Assembly (NCBI GenBank): GCA_910584005.1
Contig: CAJTXR010000001.1
Location: forward strand, 571,154 to 635,153
From: an uncultured Anaeroplasmataceae bacterium
GTDB lineage: Bacteria > Bacillota_I > Bacilli_A > Acholeplasmatales > Anaeroplasmataceae
Direction: 5' to 3'
DNA length: 64,000 bases
Below the pieces are notes generated by a model that saw only the letters and a list, made by a program, of their open reading frames with translations, had not been told where the DNA came from and made no database searches. A program made the position numbers and the translations under genes. Of this stretch, positions 33,881-43,124 are shown in pieces; within the stretch, counting starts at the first letter, position 1; every line of letters begins with the position of its first letter.

Positions 33881-35359
33881 CTATAATACGACACCGTCTT
33901 TAAAAATTGATATTTCACGGAAATTGTTTTCTTCATTTTTTGCTTTCTTTTTACCAGAAGCAATATCACATAATAAATCAATAAAATTCTCTAAAAGCTC
34001 ATCCATATTCTTTTTATCAACTAAATCTCCAGCATTAAAATCAATCCAATTGGCTTTTTTTGTTGCCAATGCTGTATTGGTTGCGATTTTAACCGTTGGA
34101 ATAAAGCCTCCAAATGGGGTTCCTCTTCCTGTAGTAAATAGGACCATTTGACAACCACTACACCCTAGGGTTGTAGTTGCAACCAAATCATTTCCAGGTG
34201 TACAAAGAAGATTTAAACCATTCGTGCGAATGCGTTCTCCCATTTTTAAAACATCTTGGACTACCGCTGCTCCCGCTTTTTGTGTACAACCTAAAGATTT
34301 ATCCTCTAAGGTCGTAATTCCACCCTTTTTATTTCCTGGGGATGGATTATCATAAATGACTTGATTGTGATTTTTAAAATAAATTTTAAATTCATTTATT
34401 AGATCAACAATCTTTTCAAAAGTCTTCCCATCTTTTGCTCGAGCCATCAATAGTTTTTCTGCACCAAACATTTCAGGAACCTCTCCTAAAACCGTAGTTG
34501 CTCCATTGATAGATAAGAAATCAGAAAACCTTCCTAATAATGGATTAGCAGTAATTCCACTCATACCATCAGAACCACCACACTTTAACCCAATGCGAAG
34601 AATAGATAAAGGCTTTGTAACTCTTTTATCTTCTTTCATTTGATCATAGAGTTCTTTTAAGAGTTTCGTTCCCTCTTCTACCTCATCTTCTACCTCTTGA
34701 GCGATTAAGAATCGAGTCCGATTCGCATCATAAGCTCCAAGAGTTTCTTTAAATGTTGAAACAAGATTTTCCTCACATCCCAAGCCTAAAACCAAAACTC
34801 CACCAGCATTTGGATGCTTTACCATATCCTGTAAAAGTGTTCGAGTCAATTCTAAATCAGAGCCCATTTGGCTACAGCCAAAAGGATGCTGGAAAGTATA
34901 AACACCATCAATTCCTTCTGTGCCATACTTAGCTTTAAAATTTTCTATCATATCCTTAGCCATGCCAGAAACACATCCTACCGTTTGAATGACCCATAGT
35001 TCATTTCGGATTCCGTATTCTCCTGTAGAACGCTCATATACTTCTACAGTCCGATTGGATTTATATCCTAAAACCTCAGGATATTTTGGTTCGTAAGTAT
35101 ATGTAATCACGTCATCCAGATTTGTAGCTACATTATGCGTATGAACATGGGCTCCTGCCTTGATATCCTTTATTGCATGTCCAATAGGAGAACCATATTT
35201 AATAACATCCTCACCATTTTTTATGGTCTTCAATGCAACTTTATGTGCCTGAGGAATATCCTCTAGAAGTACTACATTTTCTATAGACTCCCCCTTTGTA
35301 AAGGGTCTAAGTACAACTGCAACATTATCCAATGGATTAATGATGATATAATCTTTCAT
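33881..35359 (-). CDS. uxaA: Altronate dehydratase
   Basis: A 492-aa UxaA-family dehydratase that turns altronate into 2-keto-3-deoxygluconate. The N-terminal SAF domain ends near HVHTHNVATN; the core has HPFGCSQMGSDLELT, GLKCGGSDGMSGITANPLLG and the GCSGCQMVLFTTGRG C-terminal motif. It is 13 bases upstream of uxaC. The kinase and aldolase (KdgK, KdgA) needed next are not in the window. Confidence 0.95.
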   Translation of the reverse strand: MKDYIIINPLDNVAVVLRPFTKGESIENVVLLEDIPQAHKVALKTIKNGEDVIKYGSPIGHAIKDIKAGAHVHTHNVATNLDDVITYTYEPKYPEVLGYKSNRTVEVYERSTGEYGIRNELWVIQTVGCVSGMAKDMIENFKAKYGTEGIDGVYTFQHPFGCSQMGSDLELTRTLLQDMVKHPNAGGVLVLGLGCEENLVSTFKETLGAYDANRTRFLIAQEVEDEVEEGTKLLKELYDQMKEDKRVTKPLSILRIGLKCGGSDGMSGITANPLLGRFSDFLSINGATTVLGEVPEMFGAEKLLMARAKDGKTFEKIVDLINEFKIYFKNHNQVIYDNPSPGNKKGGITTLEDKSLGCTQKAGAAVVQDVLKMGERIRTNGLNLLCTPGNDLVATTTLGCSGCQMVLFTTGRGTPFGGFIPTVKIATNTALATKKANWIDFNAGDLVDKKNMDELLENFIDLLCDIASGKKKAKNEENNFREISIFKDGVVL

Positions 35360-35379
35360 AATTTATCTTCCTTTTATTT

Positions 35380-36837
35380 TTATTTTACCATTTTTTCTAA
35401 TGCTTCACGCATAGAAGTAGATGTAATTTCATATAGACAATCTGTTACATAGTCTAAGACACCATCAAACTTTGTCAAATCAACTTCCCAATGCTTTTTC
35501 AAACCTAAAATATGAGAGGCAATCAATTTACAAGTAGCTCTCGAACCATCAAAATCTTTCCAAAGATTCTTGAAAATATCTAATGCCCAAGCATCATCCG
35601 CAAGTTTAATGTCTTCTTCTCCACGCTTTCCACGATAGAATGCAATTAATGCAGCTAAGCTGAATAAAGCGTGGTTAGGGAAATGTTTTAAATCCTCTAA
35701 ATTTTGTAAAACAGTAGGTAGGATTCTTGTCTTATATTTTGTAACAGAGTTTAAAGCAATACTCATTAATTCATGGCGAACAAATGGGTTACCATATCGC
35801 TCTAATACGCTATTTGCATAAGAATCCATTTGATCTCTTGGAATATTAATAGTTGGAACAACTTCATTAAAAATGAAATCTAAAACAAAACGATTTAATT
35901 GTTTATCCTCAATTGTTTCACGAACAGTATCAATTCCTGAAAGATAAGATACTGGAACCAAACAAGTATGAGAACCATTTAATATTTTAACTTTTCTTTC
36001 CTTATATGGCTTAATAGAATCTACAAATAAAACATTTAAACCAGCTTTTTGGGTTGGAAGTTTCTTCTCTAAATCTTTAACCGTCTTACCATCGATTACC
36101 CATAAATGAAAGATTTCTCCAACAACCATGTTTTGATCAATATACCCAAGTTGGTTCCATAATTCCTTATCTTCATTTCTTGGATATCCTGGCACAATAC
36201 GATCCACTAGTGTATTATAATAGCGATTTGCATTCTTTACCCATTCAATAAATTTAGCATCCATATGATTATGGTTAGCAAGTTCAACTAGGGTATCTTT
36301 TAATGTATCTCCATTATGATCAATTAATTCACAAGGAATAATCTCCAAGCCTTTAGAAGAATCCCCTTTAAAATAATCATAACGCACCTTCAAAAAGGCT
36401 AAAAGTTTACCAGGAAAACTATTTGGAGTCTTTGTAAAATCTGTATCATTTGGATTAAAAGCAATTCCTGCCTCTGTTGTATTAGAAATGATATACTCTA
36501 AATCCTCGCTTTTTGCATAATCCAAATATTTTTGATACTCAGTAAAAGGGTTAATAAAATCCTCTAAGCAATCAATAACCTGGTGAGTTTTCACTGTTTG
36601 CCCATTATTTATACCTTGTAGGTATAAAGTGTATAAACCATCAGCTTCAGATAACTCCTTAACTCGTCCAAAAGGCATCGGTTGAACAACAACAACACCT
36701 GCATTAAAATTTGCCTTTTTATTCATAGAATCTACAATCCAATCAATAAAAGCTCGTAAGAAGTTTCCTTCTCCAAATTGCATAATCTTTACCGGATGTT
36801 TCACCTTATTTACTATTTTACTACTTATATTTTCCAC
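35380..36837 (-). CDS. uxaB: Tagaturonate reductase (altronate oxidoreductase)
   Basis: A 485-aa mannitol-dehydrogenase-family enzyme that reduces tagaturonate to altronate. QFGEGNFLRAFIDWIVD is the N-terminal NAD-binding motif of UxaB; KVKILNGSHTCLVPVSYLSG contains the catalytic Lys and Asn-His pair. The GTG at 36837 is chosen because GGAGG lies 8 bases before it. It is first in the hexuronate operon. Confidence 0.94.
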   Translation of the reverse strand: MENISSKIVNKVKHPVKIMQFGEGNFLRAFIDWIVDSMNKKANFNAGVVVVQPMPFGRVKELSEADGLYTLYLQGINNGQTVKTHQVIDCLEDFINPFTEYQKYLDYAKSEDLEYIISNTTEAGIAFNPNDTDFTKTPNSFPGKLLAFLKVRYDYFKGDSSKGLEIIPCELIDHNGDTLKDTLVELANHNHMDAKFIEWVKNANRYYNTLVDRIVPGYPRNEDKELWNQLGYIDQNMVVGEIFHLWVIDGKTVKDLEKKLPTQKAGLNVLFVDSIKPYKERKVKILNGSHTCLVPVSYLSGIDTVRETIEDKQLNRFVLDFIFNEVVPTINIPRDQMDSYANSVLERYGNPFVRHELMSIALNSVTKYKTRILPTVLQNLEDLKHFPNHALFSLAALIAFYRGKRGEEDIKLADDAWALDIFKNLWKDFDGSRATCKLIASHILGLKKHWEVDLTKFDGVLDYVTDCLYEITSTSMREALEKMVK

Positions 36838-36854
36838 GTTTTTTTCCTCCACAT

Positions 36855-36913
36855 ACACTATAAAAGTGTGCATAATATAGTTTAATTTTACCACGCAAAA
36901 TCGAATTAGTCAA
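36855..36913 (-). promoter_or_regulatory. uxa operon promoter with operator-like inverted repeat
   Basis: On the minus strand: TTGACT (36908-36913), a 17-base spacer ending TGG, and TAAAAT (36885-36890). A TAATTCG direct repeat flanks the -35 box. Downstream of the start site an ACACT/AGTGT inverted repeat (36855-36869) could be an operator for a GntR- or LacI-type uronate regulator; no such regulator is in the window. Confidence 0.65.
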
Positions 36914-36945
36914 CGAATTACAAATGAAAAATGTAAGCCCTTTAC

Positions 36946-38343
36946 TTAAACTTGAATTTGCACCCATTTTCCTTGAGCAAATCGCCAAATATTAAGCCCC
37001 ATTCTCAAGGATTGATCCACTAGCATTCCAATCCATGCCCCTATGACTCCTAACCCAATAGGGTAACACAGAAGATAAGAAACAAGGGGGCGAATGCAAG
37101 TCACGCTAATTAAAGAGGTGGTTGCCGTAAACCTCGTATCTCCACTTCCTCTTAGGATCCCTGTAATTACCCACTGAATATTTTGAGGAAGCGTTGTAAA
37201 AGCAGCAATAATCATAATCATAGAGGCCATATGGGCTCGCTCAGTCGTTTCAGGCTTATACATCCCTATCATTAAGTTTCTTGCTGAAAACATGATAATG
37301 CAAATCAATACTGCACAGAAAAAGGATAAAGTCATACTAACCTTTGCATACACAATTGCCAAATCCTTCCGCTTTTCTCCCAACCGGTGCCCTACTACAG
37401 CAGCTGTACCTATAGAAAAACCATCCGCAAGCGTAAACATTAAACTGTTCAAATCGTTACATATCCCATGCACATACGTCGCATCATCCCCTAAATAATT
37501 GACGATTAAAGCAAATAAAATAAAACCGATTCTCATGAAAATTTGATCAATAAAACATGAAGGTAATATATGTCCTATATCTTTAAGCGTTTCTTTATCC
37601 AAATGAAATAGCTCTTTAAAATGCAGTTTCAAATACCCCTTTGGTAGTATAATCGTGATGAAACAAATCATAAAAGCAACTGCATTTCCAACAACTGTTG
37701 CGATTGCGGCTCCAGCAATCCCCATTTGCGGAAAACCCCAATGCCCCTCAATTAACAAATAATTTAATCCAATATTCACAAGATTTGCCACGAGGTTTGT
37801 CCACATCGATATTTTCGTTTTCCCAATTCCTCTTTGACAAGCGTTGATAGTCAAACGAAGACCATTAAAAATAAAACCAGAAGCAATAATTGTTAAGTAG
37901 GTTGTCGCATAGTCAATGGTATTTTCTGTTGCTCCCATAAACTGACATAAAGGGCGGGCTAAGCAAGCAACTAAAATACTTAAAATTGCCGAAATACCAA
38001 AACATAGTTTTATCCCTTCATGTAAAGTTTTATTCACTGAATTTTGGTTTTTCGCCCCAAATCTTCTTGAAACAATCGCTGTCAATGCAATATTTAAAGC
38101 AGTGATAAAGCAAATCATAAAATAAATTGGCTGTTTGGTAATTGTAACTGCCGAATTGGCATTATTCCCAATGGAAGAAACCATTATTCCATCAAACATT
38201 GTGACTAAAGCGACCAAAAAGCCTTCCACCATAGAAGGCCATACAATTTTCATAACATCCTTTACGACTTTTAAATAATTGGGAATTTCTCCTTCAATCT
38301 TATCCTCTTTTACCAATCGCTTGGTATCAAATATTCGGATCAT
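36946..38343 (-). CDS. MATE family efflux transporter
   Basis: A 465-aa protein with about 12 membrane helices in two similar halves (VWPSMVEGFLVALVTMFDGI at the start of the first; HILPSCFIDQIFMRIGFILF at the start of the second), the MATE pattern of cation-coupled multidrug exporters. ACQRGIGKTKISMW and TGILRGSGDTRFTA are the paired family motifs. It starts 9 bases after rlmH and belongs to walJ-rlmH-MATE. Substrate unknown. Confidence 0.93.
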   Translation of the reverse strand: MIRIFDTKRLVKEDKIEGEIPNYLKVVKDVMKIVWPSMVEGFLVALVTMFDGIMVSSIGNNANSAVTITKQPIYFMICFITALNIALTAIVSRRFGAKNQNSVNKTLHEGIKLCFGISAILSILVACLARPLCQFMGATENTIDYATTYLTIIASGFIFNGLRLTINACQRGIGKTKISMWTNLVANLVNIGLNYLLIEGHWGFPQMGIAGAAIATVVGNAVAFMICFITIILPKGYLKLHFKELFHLDKETLKDIGHILPSCFIDQIFMRIGFILFALIVNYLGDDATYVHGICNDLNSLMFTLADGFSIGTAAVVGHRLGEKRKDLAIVYAKVSMTLSFFCAVLICIIMFSARNLMIGMYKPETTERAHMASMIMIIAAFTTLPQNIQWVITGILRGSGDTRFTATTSLISVTCIRPLVSYLLCYPIGLGVIGAWIGMLVDQSLRMGLNIWRFAQGKWVQIQV

Positions 38344-38352
38344 ATTTCCACC

Positions 38353-38832
38353 TCATTTGTGATAAATTTCATTATGATTAATTTTAAAAGCACGATAAAT
38401 TTGCTCTAACAAAATTACCTGCATTAATTGATGCGGAAATGTCATCTTTGAAAAGCATAAATGATAATCCATTTGTTCTAATAAACGATCCCCAAGACCT
38501 AAGGATCCCCCAATAACAAATGCAATATGAGAATTTTTATAATCAAAAATAGATGAAATTTTTTTAGCAAGTTCTGGACTAGAAAGCATTTCTCCTTTTA
38601 AATTTAAAGCAATTTTATAACAATCCTTAGGAAGAGATTTAATTAATCGTTCTGCTTCTTTGTCCTTCACACTCTCAATCTCCTTAGAAGAAGGATGATC
38701 CGCGATTGCTTCATCATTTACCCTTATAAATTCGATTTTTGTATATTTTGAAAGTCGCTTTTCATATTCTTTAATCGCATCATTTAAATATTTTTCTTTT
38801 ATACTCCCAACACTTACTATAGTAATTTTCAT
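38353..38832 (-). CDS. rlmH: 23S rRNA pseudouridine-1915 N3-methyltransferase
   Basis: A 159-aa SPOUT methyltransferase, exactly the usual family length. The knot motif FVIGGSLGLGDRLLEQ and the C-terminal MTFPHQLMQVILLEQIYRAF are diagnostic. It uses SAM to methylate pseudouridine 1915 of 23S rRNA. The ATG at 38832 has SD AAGGA and overlaps the end of walJ by 4 bases. Confidence 0.97.
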   Translation of the reverse strand: MKITIVSVGSIKEKYLNDAIKEYEKRLSKYTKIEFIRVNDEAIADHPSSKEIESVKDKEAERLIKSLPKDCYKIALNLKGEMLSSPELAKKISSIFDYKNSHIAFVIGGSLGLGDRLLEQMDYHLCFSKMTFPHQLMQVILLEQIYRAFKINHNEIYHK

Positions 38833-39656
38833 AAAACATATTCCTTTGTAGCTACAGGGGATGTAAGAACAAAATCTATGCAAGTAGTATCAATTCCGAT
38901 TGAATCCATAACTTTTTTTCGTGTGAGTTCTATAATCTCAGATAAATTGCATTCCTGTGAAATATGAGCATAAAAAACAAGTTTTGTATGCTCCCCTAAA
39001 ACATGTGCTAAAGTCACTGCCGCATCCTCATTAGATAAATGACCATGATCCGATAAAATTCTTTGTTTTAATGCATAAGTTCGATCTGAAGACATCAAAA
39101 TATATGGGTCATGATTAAACTCTAAAACATAACAATCCGCATCTGCAATTGTAGGATAAAGTGCTTGATGAACATAGCCTGTATCCGTTAAATATACTAC
39201 ACTTTTCCCATCTGATTCAATTTTAAACCCAATAGGTTCTATTGCATCATGGAAAATAGGTAGAACATGTATTAATGTTTCATCTAAAAAAATATCAGGA
39301 TAAAGTATAGAATTTTCTAACCTATTTAATAATATAAGGGAATGGTCTTTCACTCTTTGAGCTACAATTGCCGCAAGTGTTGGGTTCTTTCCCCTTTCTA
39401 TCGCCTGATAGGTTCCACGAGTCATATAACAGGTAATATGACCTTTTCTTAGAACTGTACCTAAGGAGTGAATATGATCCTCATGCTCATGCGTAATCAA
39501 GAGCGTATCAATTTCATTAAAATCAACCCCCATAGAAGACAATCCTAAATCAATTGCCTTCTTGCTGATTCCAACATCAATTAAAATTTTATGATCTTTC
39601 GTTTCAATATAACAACAATTTCCTGTCGATCCGCTTGCTAAAACCTTGATTCTCAT
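38829..39656 (-). CDS. WalJ/YycJ-type metallo-beta-lactamase fold hydrolase
   Basis: A 275-aa protein with the metal motif LITHEHEDHIHSLG, then DHGHLSNEDAA and HISQECNLSE. Order walJ-rlmH matches the Bacillus/Staphylococcus yycJ-rlmH neighbourhood, where YycJ is a putative nuclease linked to the walRK locus; walRK is not here. SD GAGGTG precedes the ATG. It is first in a three-gene run with rlmH and the MATE gene. Confidence 0.92.
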   Translation of the reverse strand: MRIKVLASGSTGNCCYIETKDHKILIDVGISKKAIDLGLSSMGVDFNEIDTLLITHEHEDHIHSLGTVLRKGHITCYMTRGTYQAIERGKNPTLAAIVAQRVKDHSLILLNRLENSILYPDIFLDETLIHVLPIFHDAIEPIGFKIESDGKSVVYLTDTGYVHQALYPTIADADCYVLEFNHDPYILMSSDRTYALKQRILSDHGHLSNEDAAVTLAHVLGEHTKLVFYAHISQECNLSEIIELTRKKVMDSIGIDTTCIDFVLTSPVATKEYVL

Positions 39657-39677
39657 AAAAACACCTCAAACATTAAA

Positions 39678-39706
39678 ATTATATCATATTATGAAAATTA
39701 ATGCAA
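39678..39706 (-). promoter_or_regulatory. Sigma-A promoter of walJ-rlmH-MATE
   Basis: On the minus strand: TTGCAT (39701-39706), a 17-base spacer ending TGA, and TATAAT (39678-39683). The -35 box overlaps the T run of the upstream terminator. Confidence 0.85.
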
Positions 39707-39727
39707 AAAAAAGCCGCTCAAACGGCT
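39703..39727 (-). terminator. Intrinsic terminator of the YjcZ-like gene
   Basis: The stem AGCCG/CGGCT (39712-39716 with 39723-39727) is followed on the minus strand by TTTTTTTT. Confidence 0.8.
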
Positions 39728-39748
39728 AAAATAGATTTTAAGGAAGCC

Positions 39749-39841
39749 TTATGCTAACCAAGCTGCACCAATAATGACAAGTAAAATAAATAAAACTAAA
39801 ATTAATGCATATCCATATTCATTAGATCCACAGTTCGCCAT
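39749..39841 (-). CDS. YjcZ-family miniprotein (sporulation-linked)
   Basis: A 30-aa protein: a short polar head (MANCGSNEYGY), then one membrane helix LILVLFILLVIIGAAW. The Gly-Tyr-Ala start and LVLFILLVIIG core match the YjcZ family of tiny sporulation proteins in Bacillus. A very strong SD AAAGGAGGTG sits 7 bases before the ATG, and a terminator follows. A minus-strand CATAATATA (upstream, near 39870) resembles the -10 of late sporulation sigma factors, but this is weak. It suggests the host or its ancestors can form spores. Confidence 0.85.
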   Translation of the reverse strand: MANCGSNEYGYALILVLFILLVIIGAAWLA

Positions 39842-39951
39842 AGATGTTGCACCTCCTTTCCTTTCTACTAATATATTATGTAATAATATAAAATAATTTA
39901 GTTTGTTTTGCCTATTTCCCCAATATTTTCAATGTTTCCTTAACTTGAATC

Positions 39952-39985
39952 TTGAAATTTACATCCAATAGTGTTATTATATAAA
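39952..39985 (+). promoter_or_regulatory. Promoter of the tandem lipoprotein genes
   Basis: Two overlapping options: TTGAAA (39952-39957)-17-TATTAT, or TTTACA (39958-39963)-16-TATAAA (39980-39985). Both lie 44-50 bases upstream of the first lipoprotein start. Confidence 0.6.
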
Positions 39986-40028
39986 ATGCTATGATTTAAA
40001 TTTTTAATAAAAAGGAGTTATTATCACT

Positions 40029-43000
40029 ATGTTTAAACGTTTAAATTTTAAATCACGAAGATTGTTCCTCGTCATTGCATTCTTCGTTTTACTTATATCC
40101 CTTTCTTCCTGTAAATCGGCAGGAAATCCAGTGGGTAAACTGGATAAAGATGCTCCATATGTTTCTGTAGGAAACAAGTACACGGTTTCTAAAGGAGAAT
40201 TATGGAATGAATTAAAATGGAACTCCAATACGATATTAACAGAAAAAATCACAGAAGTTGTCATGAAGGACTACTTAACCAAAGTTGAATTGATTATGGA
40301 TAAGTCTTATTCTGACTTAACTGAAGAGGATAAAAAGCAATTTGGAGATTCTTTTACAAATGACGATTATGATACTTTAAAGAAAAGATATGAGGAAAGT
40401 CTTGAAAATTATGTCATTAATGACATCTATGAATTTAACTTTTCCACAGAAAAAAATAGCTTTGATTCTATTGAAGATTTAGAAGAATTTAATGCTAAAA
40501 AATTAATTCTTAAATATCAAGATAAAATCTATTCTAACTATAAAGTAGAATCTATTCAAGGCAAAACAGTTGAAAACTTCTGTAAAGAAGCCTTAACTAA
40601 CCGAAACAATTATCTTATCATAGCAAGCTTACCAGAATTAAAAAATACATATTACCTTTCTTTAGCAAAGGAGTTACTAGCTTATGATGTTTTAGATGAG
40701 CAAATCAAAGAAGCTTACGACAATCGTGATAAAGAAGATGAAGATGATTTAGGCTACTTTTCCAAAAATGAATATACCTCTAAATTTAAATCTAAATTTG
40801 CAAATCAAGGCAATTTAAATATGGTATTAATTCACTTTTCAACTGAAGCAGAATATACTTCTACTCTTCGTGCATTCGGTTTGAAGGAATTTGAAAGTAC
40901 ACTTGTCTATATCCCTAAACCTGATTCTGCAAAAAACTTTGCTGAATATTGTGACTATTATGATGATTTAACTACTTCTGATTTAAGAGTACCTGGTACT
41001 TATGTCAGATTAAATACTTTAGCAATTGCTGAAATTTATATTCAAATGTATAACTATCTTTATGGTGGATACCGAAATACACTTCCTTGTCCAAAATCAT
41101 ATGAAGACAAATTTAATCAAGTAGAAAATCTAATTGAAATTACAGCTGATATTAAAGATCGTACAAGTGAACTTGCGGTTTTAGGTAAAGAAAAAGAAGA
41201 ATTTAATAAAATTGTTGAAAGTTTACAATATTGGGATGCAAGTTTGAGTACCATAGATACAATCTACACAAGAGAAGAAATTGATAAAATTGATACTTCT
41301 TTTGCAAACTATCTATATGAAACATTATGTTTACCATTTGAAAATGAAAATGCAGAAGATAATGACAGCATTTGCTACTCTTCTAATGTTCAAACCTACA
41401 ATAGTTCTTACTGGATTGCTTTTAAATTTACTCAAGAAAATGATCCTTATGCCGATATTTATAATAAAAATACAGTTGATGATGATCTATATGCTAGTAT
41501 TGCAGAAAATCAAGATTTAAAAACAAAGATTGAAACTGAACTAAAGAAAGATAAAATCACATCTTCTGCTATCGATGAAGCAGTAAACAAGAGAAAAGAG
41601 GATGTTTCAGTAAAAATCTATGATGAAGCATTAGAAATTGCTTATGCAGCAAGCAATACCAACTATTCTAAGACCTATGGAAAGGCTCCAAATAGTAATG
41701 TTATTGCTACATTAAAATACAAGGGAAAAACTTGGAACGTAAATATTGTAGAAGACCTTGAAGATAAAAAGGCTTTATCTGGTGGAGTTTATAATACCTT
41801 AGAAACTCAAAACGGAATTACGACTGCAATTGATATATTAAGTAGAAAAGTCGTAAAAGATACAAAGGCATATGAAGAAACTAAATCTGATATTGATGAT
41901 TATAAGGAAACAATCGAATATGTACTAGCCGCATTCTCTAATGACTATTATGCATCTAGTGGCTATTCTTCTACCATTGGAAAATATAATTTCATGATGT
42001 TATATTTCCATACAGCAAATATTAATGAAATCGTAAATAATATTTACCGTGTCAATGGTGCTTCAGCTAAACTATTAACCAATTATAACTCTGATAAATT
42101 ATTAGGTTTCTTTAAAACTTATTCAGATGAAATTTATAAAAATTACTTCTCTATTAGTGGCAAGAAATTAGTTGTATATTTAGATGTTGATGATGATTCA
42201 AAAAGAGATGAAATTGAAAAATGGACACCAGAACAAAAGAATCTAGCTCAAGAATTAATTCGTAAAATCTATACTGAAGTTGCTTCTACTACTGGTTCAC
42301 ATGATACAGCAATTACAAATATTGTAAAAGAAATAAATGAGTCTGCAAGAGCTGTATTTGAAGAAAATCCAATTGCTCCTGAAAATAAATGGGCAAAATA
42401 TCGTAAAATCGGATTAAATGTAGCATTTGAAGAAGTATCTGCTACAAATAGTTCTACTGATATTGATTTTAAATTAAAGGAAAGAATGCTTGAAATATAT
42501 CATTCATCCTCTTATAGCATCAATCAAACAGCTCCAACAGAGTATTTAGAAGATGTTAGAGGAACAAATTCCATTCTAGAAACAGAGGATGGATATAATC
42601 TATTATTAATTACTACTGCTGATTTCCATACTTCTGCTGAGTTTAAAGCAGAGGATGACCCACAAAAGTTCTTTGAAAATATTTCTGTATTTTACAATGA
42701 TGAATATCATCAAATTGGTAGTGTTTATAATGAGGAGAAACAATTAACATTAGAACAGATTCGTTTATATGTATTAGAGTATGTAACTTCTTCTACTTCT
42801 AACCTATCTCCATCTGTAATCTCTACTGCAATTACTAATTTCTTATCTCCTGTAGTTACGCGATATACATCTGCGGAAACACAAAGAGAAATTTTAATCT
42901 ATTTCATTGAACAAAAATCAGGAAATGCAACAATTGAATTTGCAGAAAATAATAATTCAAGATATAAAACAATTCTTGATATCAATCATAGAACCACAGA

Positions 43001-43124
43001 TGATTACGTAGAGGTGTACATTGAAGAAGATCCAACAGGAACATTAAATACATACTCAAATTGGTGGAATGATATTGAAAAAATTGTAAGTGAAATATTA
43101 CTAACGGAAGGAGAGAGCAAATAA
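40029..43124 (+). CDS. Giant lipoprotein 1, SurA/PrsA-like foldase architecture
   Basis: A 1031-aa protein with a lipoprotein signal: basic start, hydrophobic core and lipobox LSSC (Cys28). Residues 44-100 (YVSVGNKYTVSKGELWNELK) resemble the N-terminal domain of SurA/PrsA foldases. Two later regions align with the parvulin-like parts of the next gene (about 260-465 and 650-870), but in the second the expected histidines are absent (KKLVVYLDVDD at 712-722 and TEDGYNLLLI at 852-861). SD AAAGGAG is 11 bases from the ATG, slightly far. It overlaps its paralogue by one base (TAATG). Function as a surface foldase or scaffold is inference. Confidence 0.6.
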   Translation: MFKRLNFKSRRLFLVIAFFVLLISLSSCKSAGNPVGKLDKDAPYVSVGNKYTVSKGELWNELKWNSNTILTEKITEVVMKDYLTKVELIMDKSYSDLTEEDKKQFGDSFTNDDYDTLKKRYEESLENYVINDIYEFNFSTEKNSFDSIEDLEEFNAKKLILKYQDKIYSNYKVESIQGKTVENFCKEALTNRNNYLIIASLPELKNTYYLSLAKELLAYDVLDEQIKEAYDNRDKEDEDDLGYFSKNEYTSKFKSKFANQGNLNMVLIHFSTEAEYTSTLRAFGLKEFESTLVYIPKPDSAKNFAEYCDYYDDLTTSDLRVPGTYVRLNTLAIAEIYIQMYNYLYGGYRNTLPCPKSYEDKFNQVENLIEITADIKDRTSELAVLGKEKEEFNKIVESLQYWDASLSTIDTIYTREEIDKIDTSFANYLYETLCLPFENENAEDNDSICYSSNVQTYNSSYWIAFKFTQENDPYADIYNKNTVDDDLYASIAENQDLKTKIETELKKDKITSSAIDEAVNKRKEDVSVKIYDEALEIAYAASNTNYSKTYGKAPNSNVIATLKYKGKTWNVNIVEDLEDKKALSGGVYNTLETQNGITTAIDILSRKVVKDTKAYEETKSDIDDYKETIEYVLAAFSNDYYASSGYSSTIGKYNFMMLYFHTANINEIVNNIYRVNGASAKLLTNYNSDKLLGFFKTYSDEIYKNYFSISGKKLVVYLDVDDDSKRDEIEKWTPEQKNLAQELIRKIYTEVASTTGSHDTAITNIVKEINESARAVFEENPIAPENKWAKYRKIGLNVAFEEVSATNSSTDIDFKLKERMLEIYHSSSYSINQTAPTEYLEDVRGTNSILETEDGYNLLLITTADFHTSAEFKAEDDPQKFFENISVFYNDEYHQIGSVYNEEKQLTLEQIRLYVLEYVTSSTSNLSPSVISTAITNFLSPVVTRYTSAETQREILIYFIEQKSGNATIEFAENNNSRYKTILDINHRTTDDYVEVYIEEDPTGTLNTYSNWWNDIEKIVSEILLTEGESK

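Noticed and set aside
33868..33981. Upstream in-frame extension of uxaC
   Set aside because: It overlaps uxaA coding sequence and lacks an SD, while the ATG at 33867 has a strong AGGAGG.
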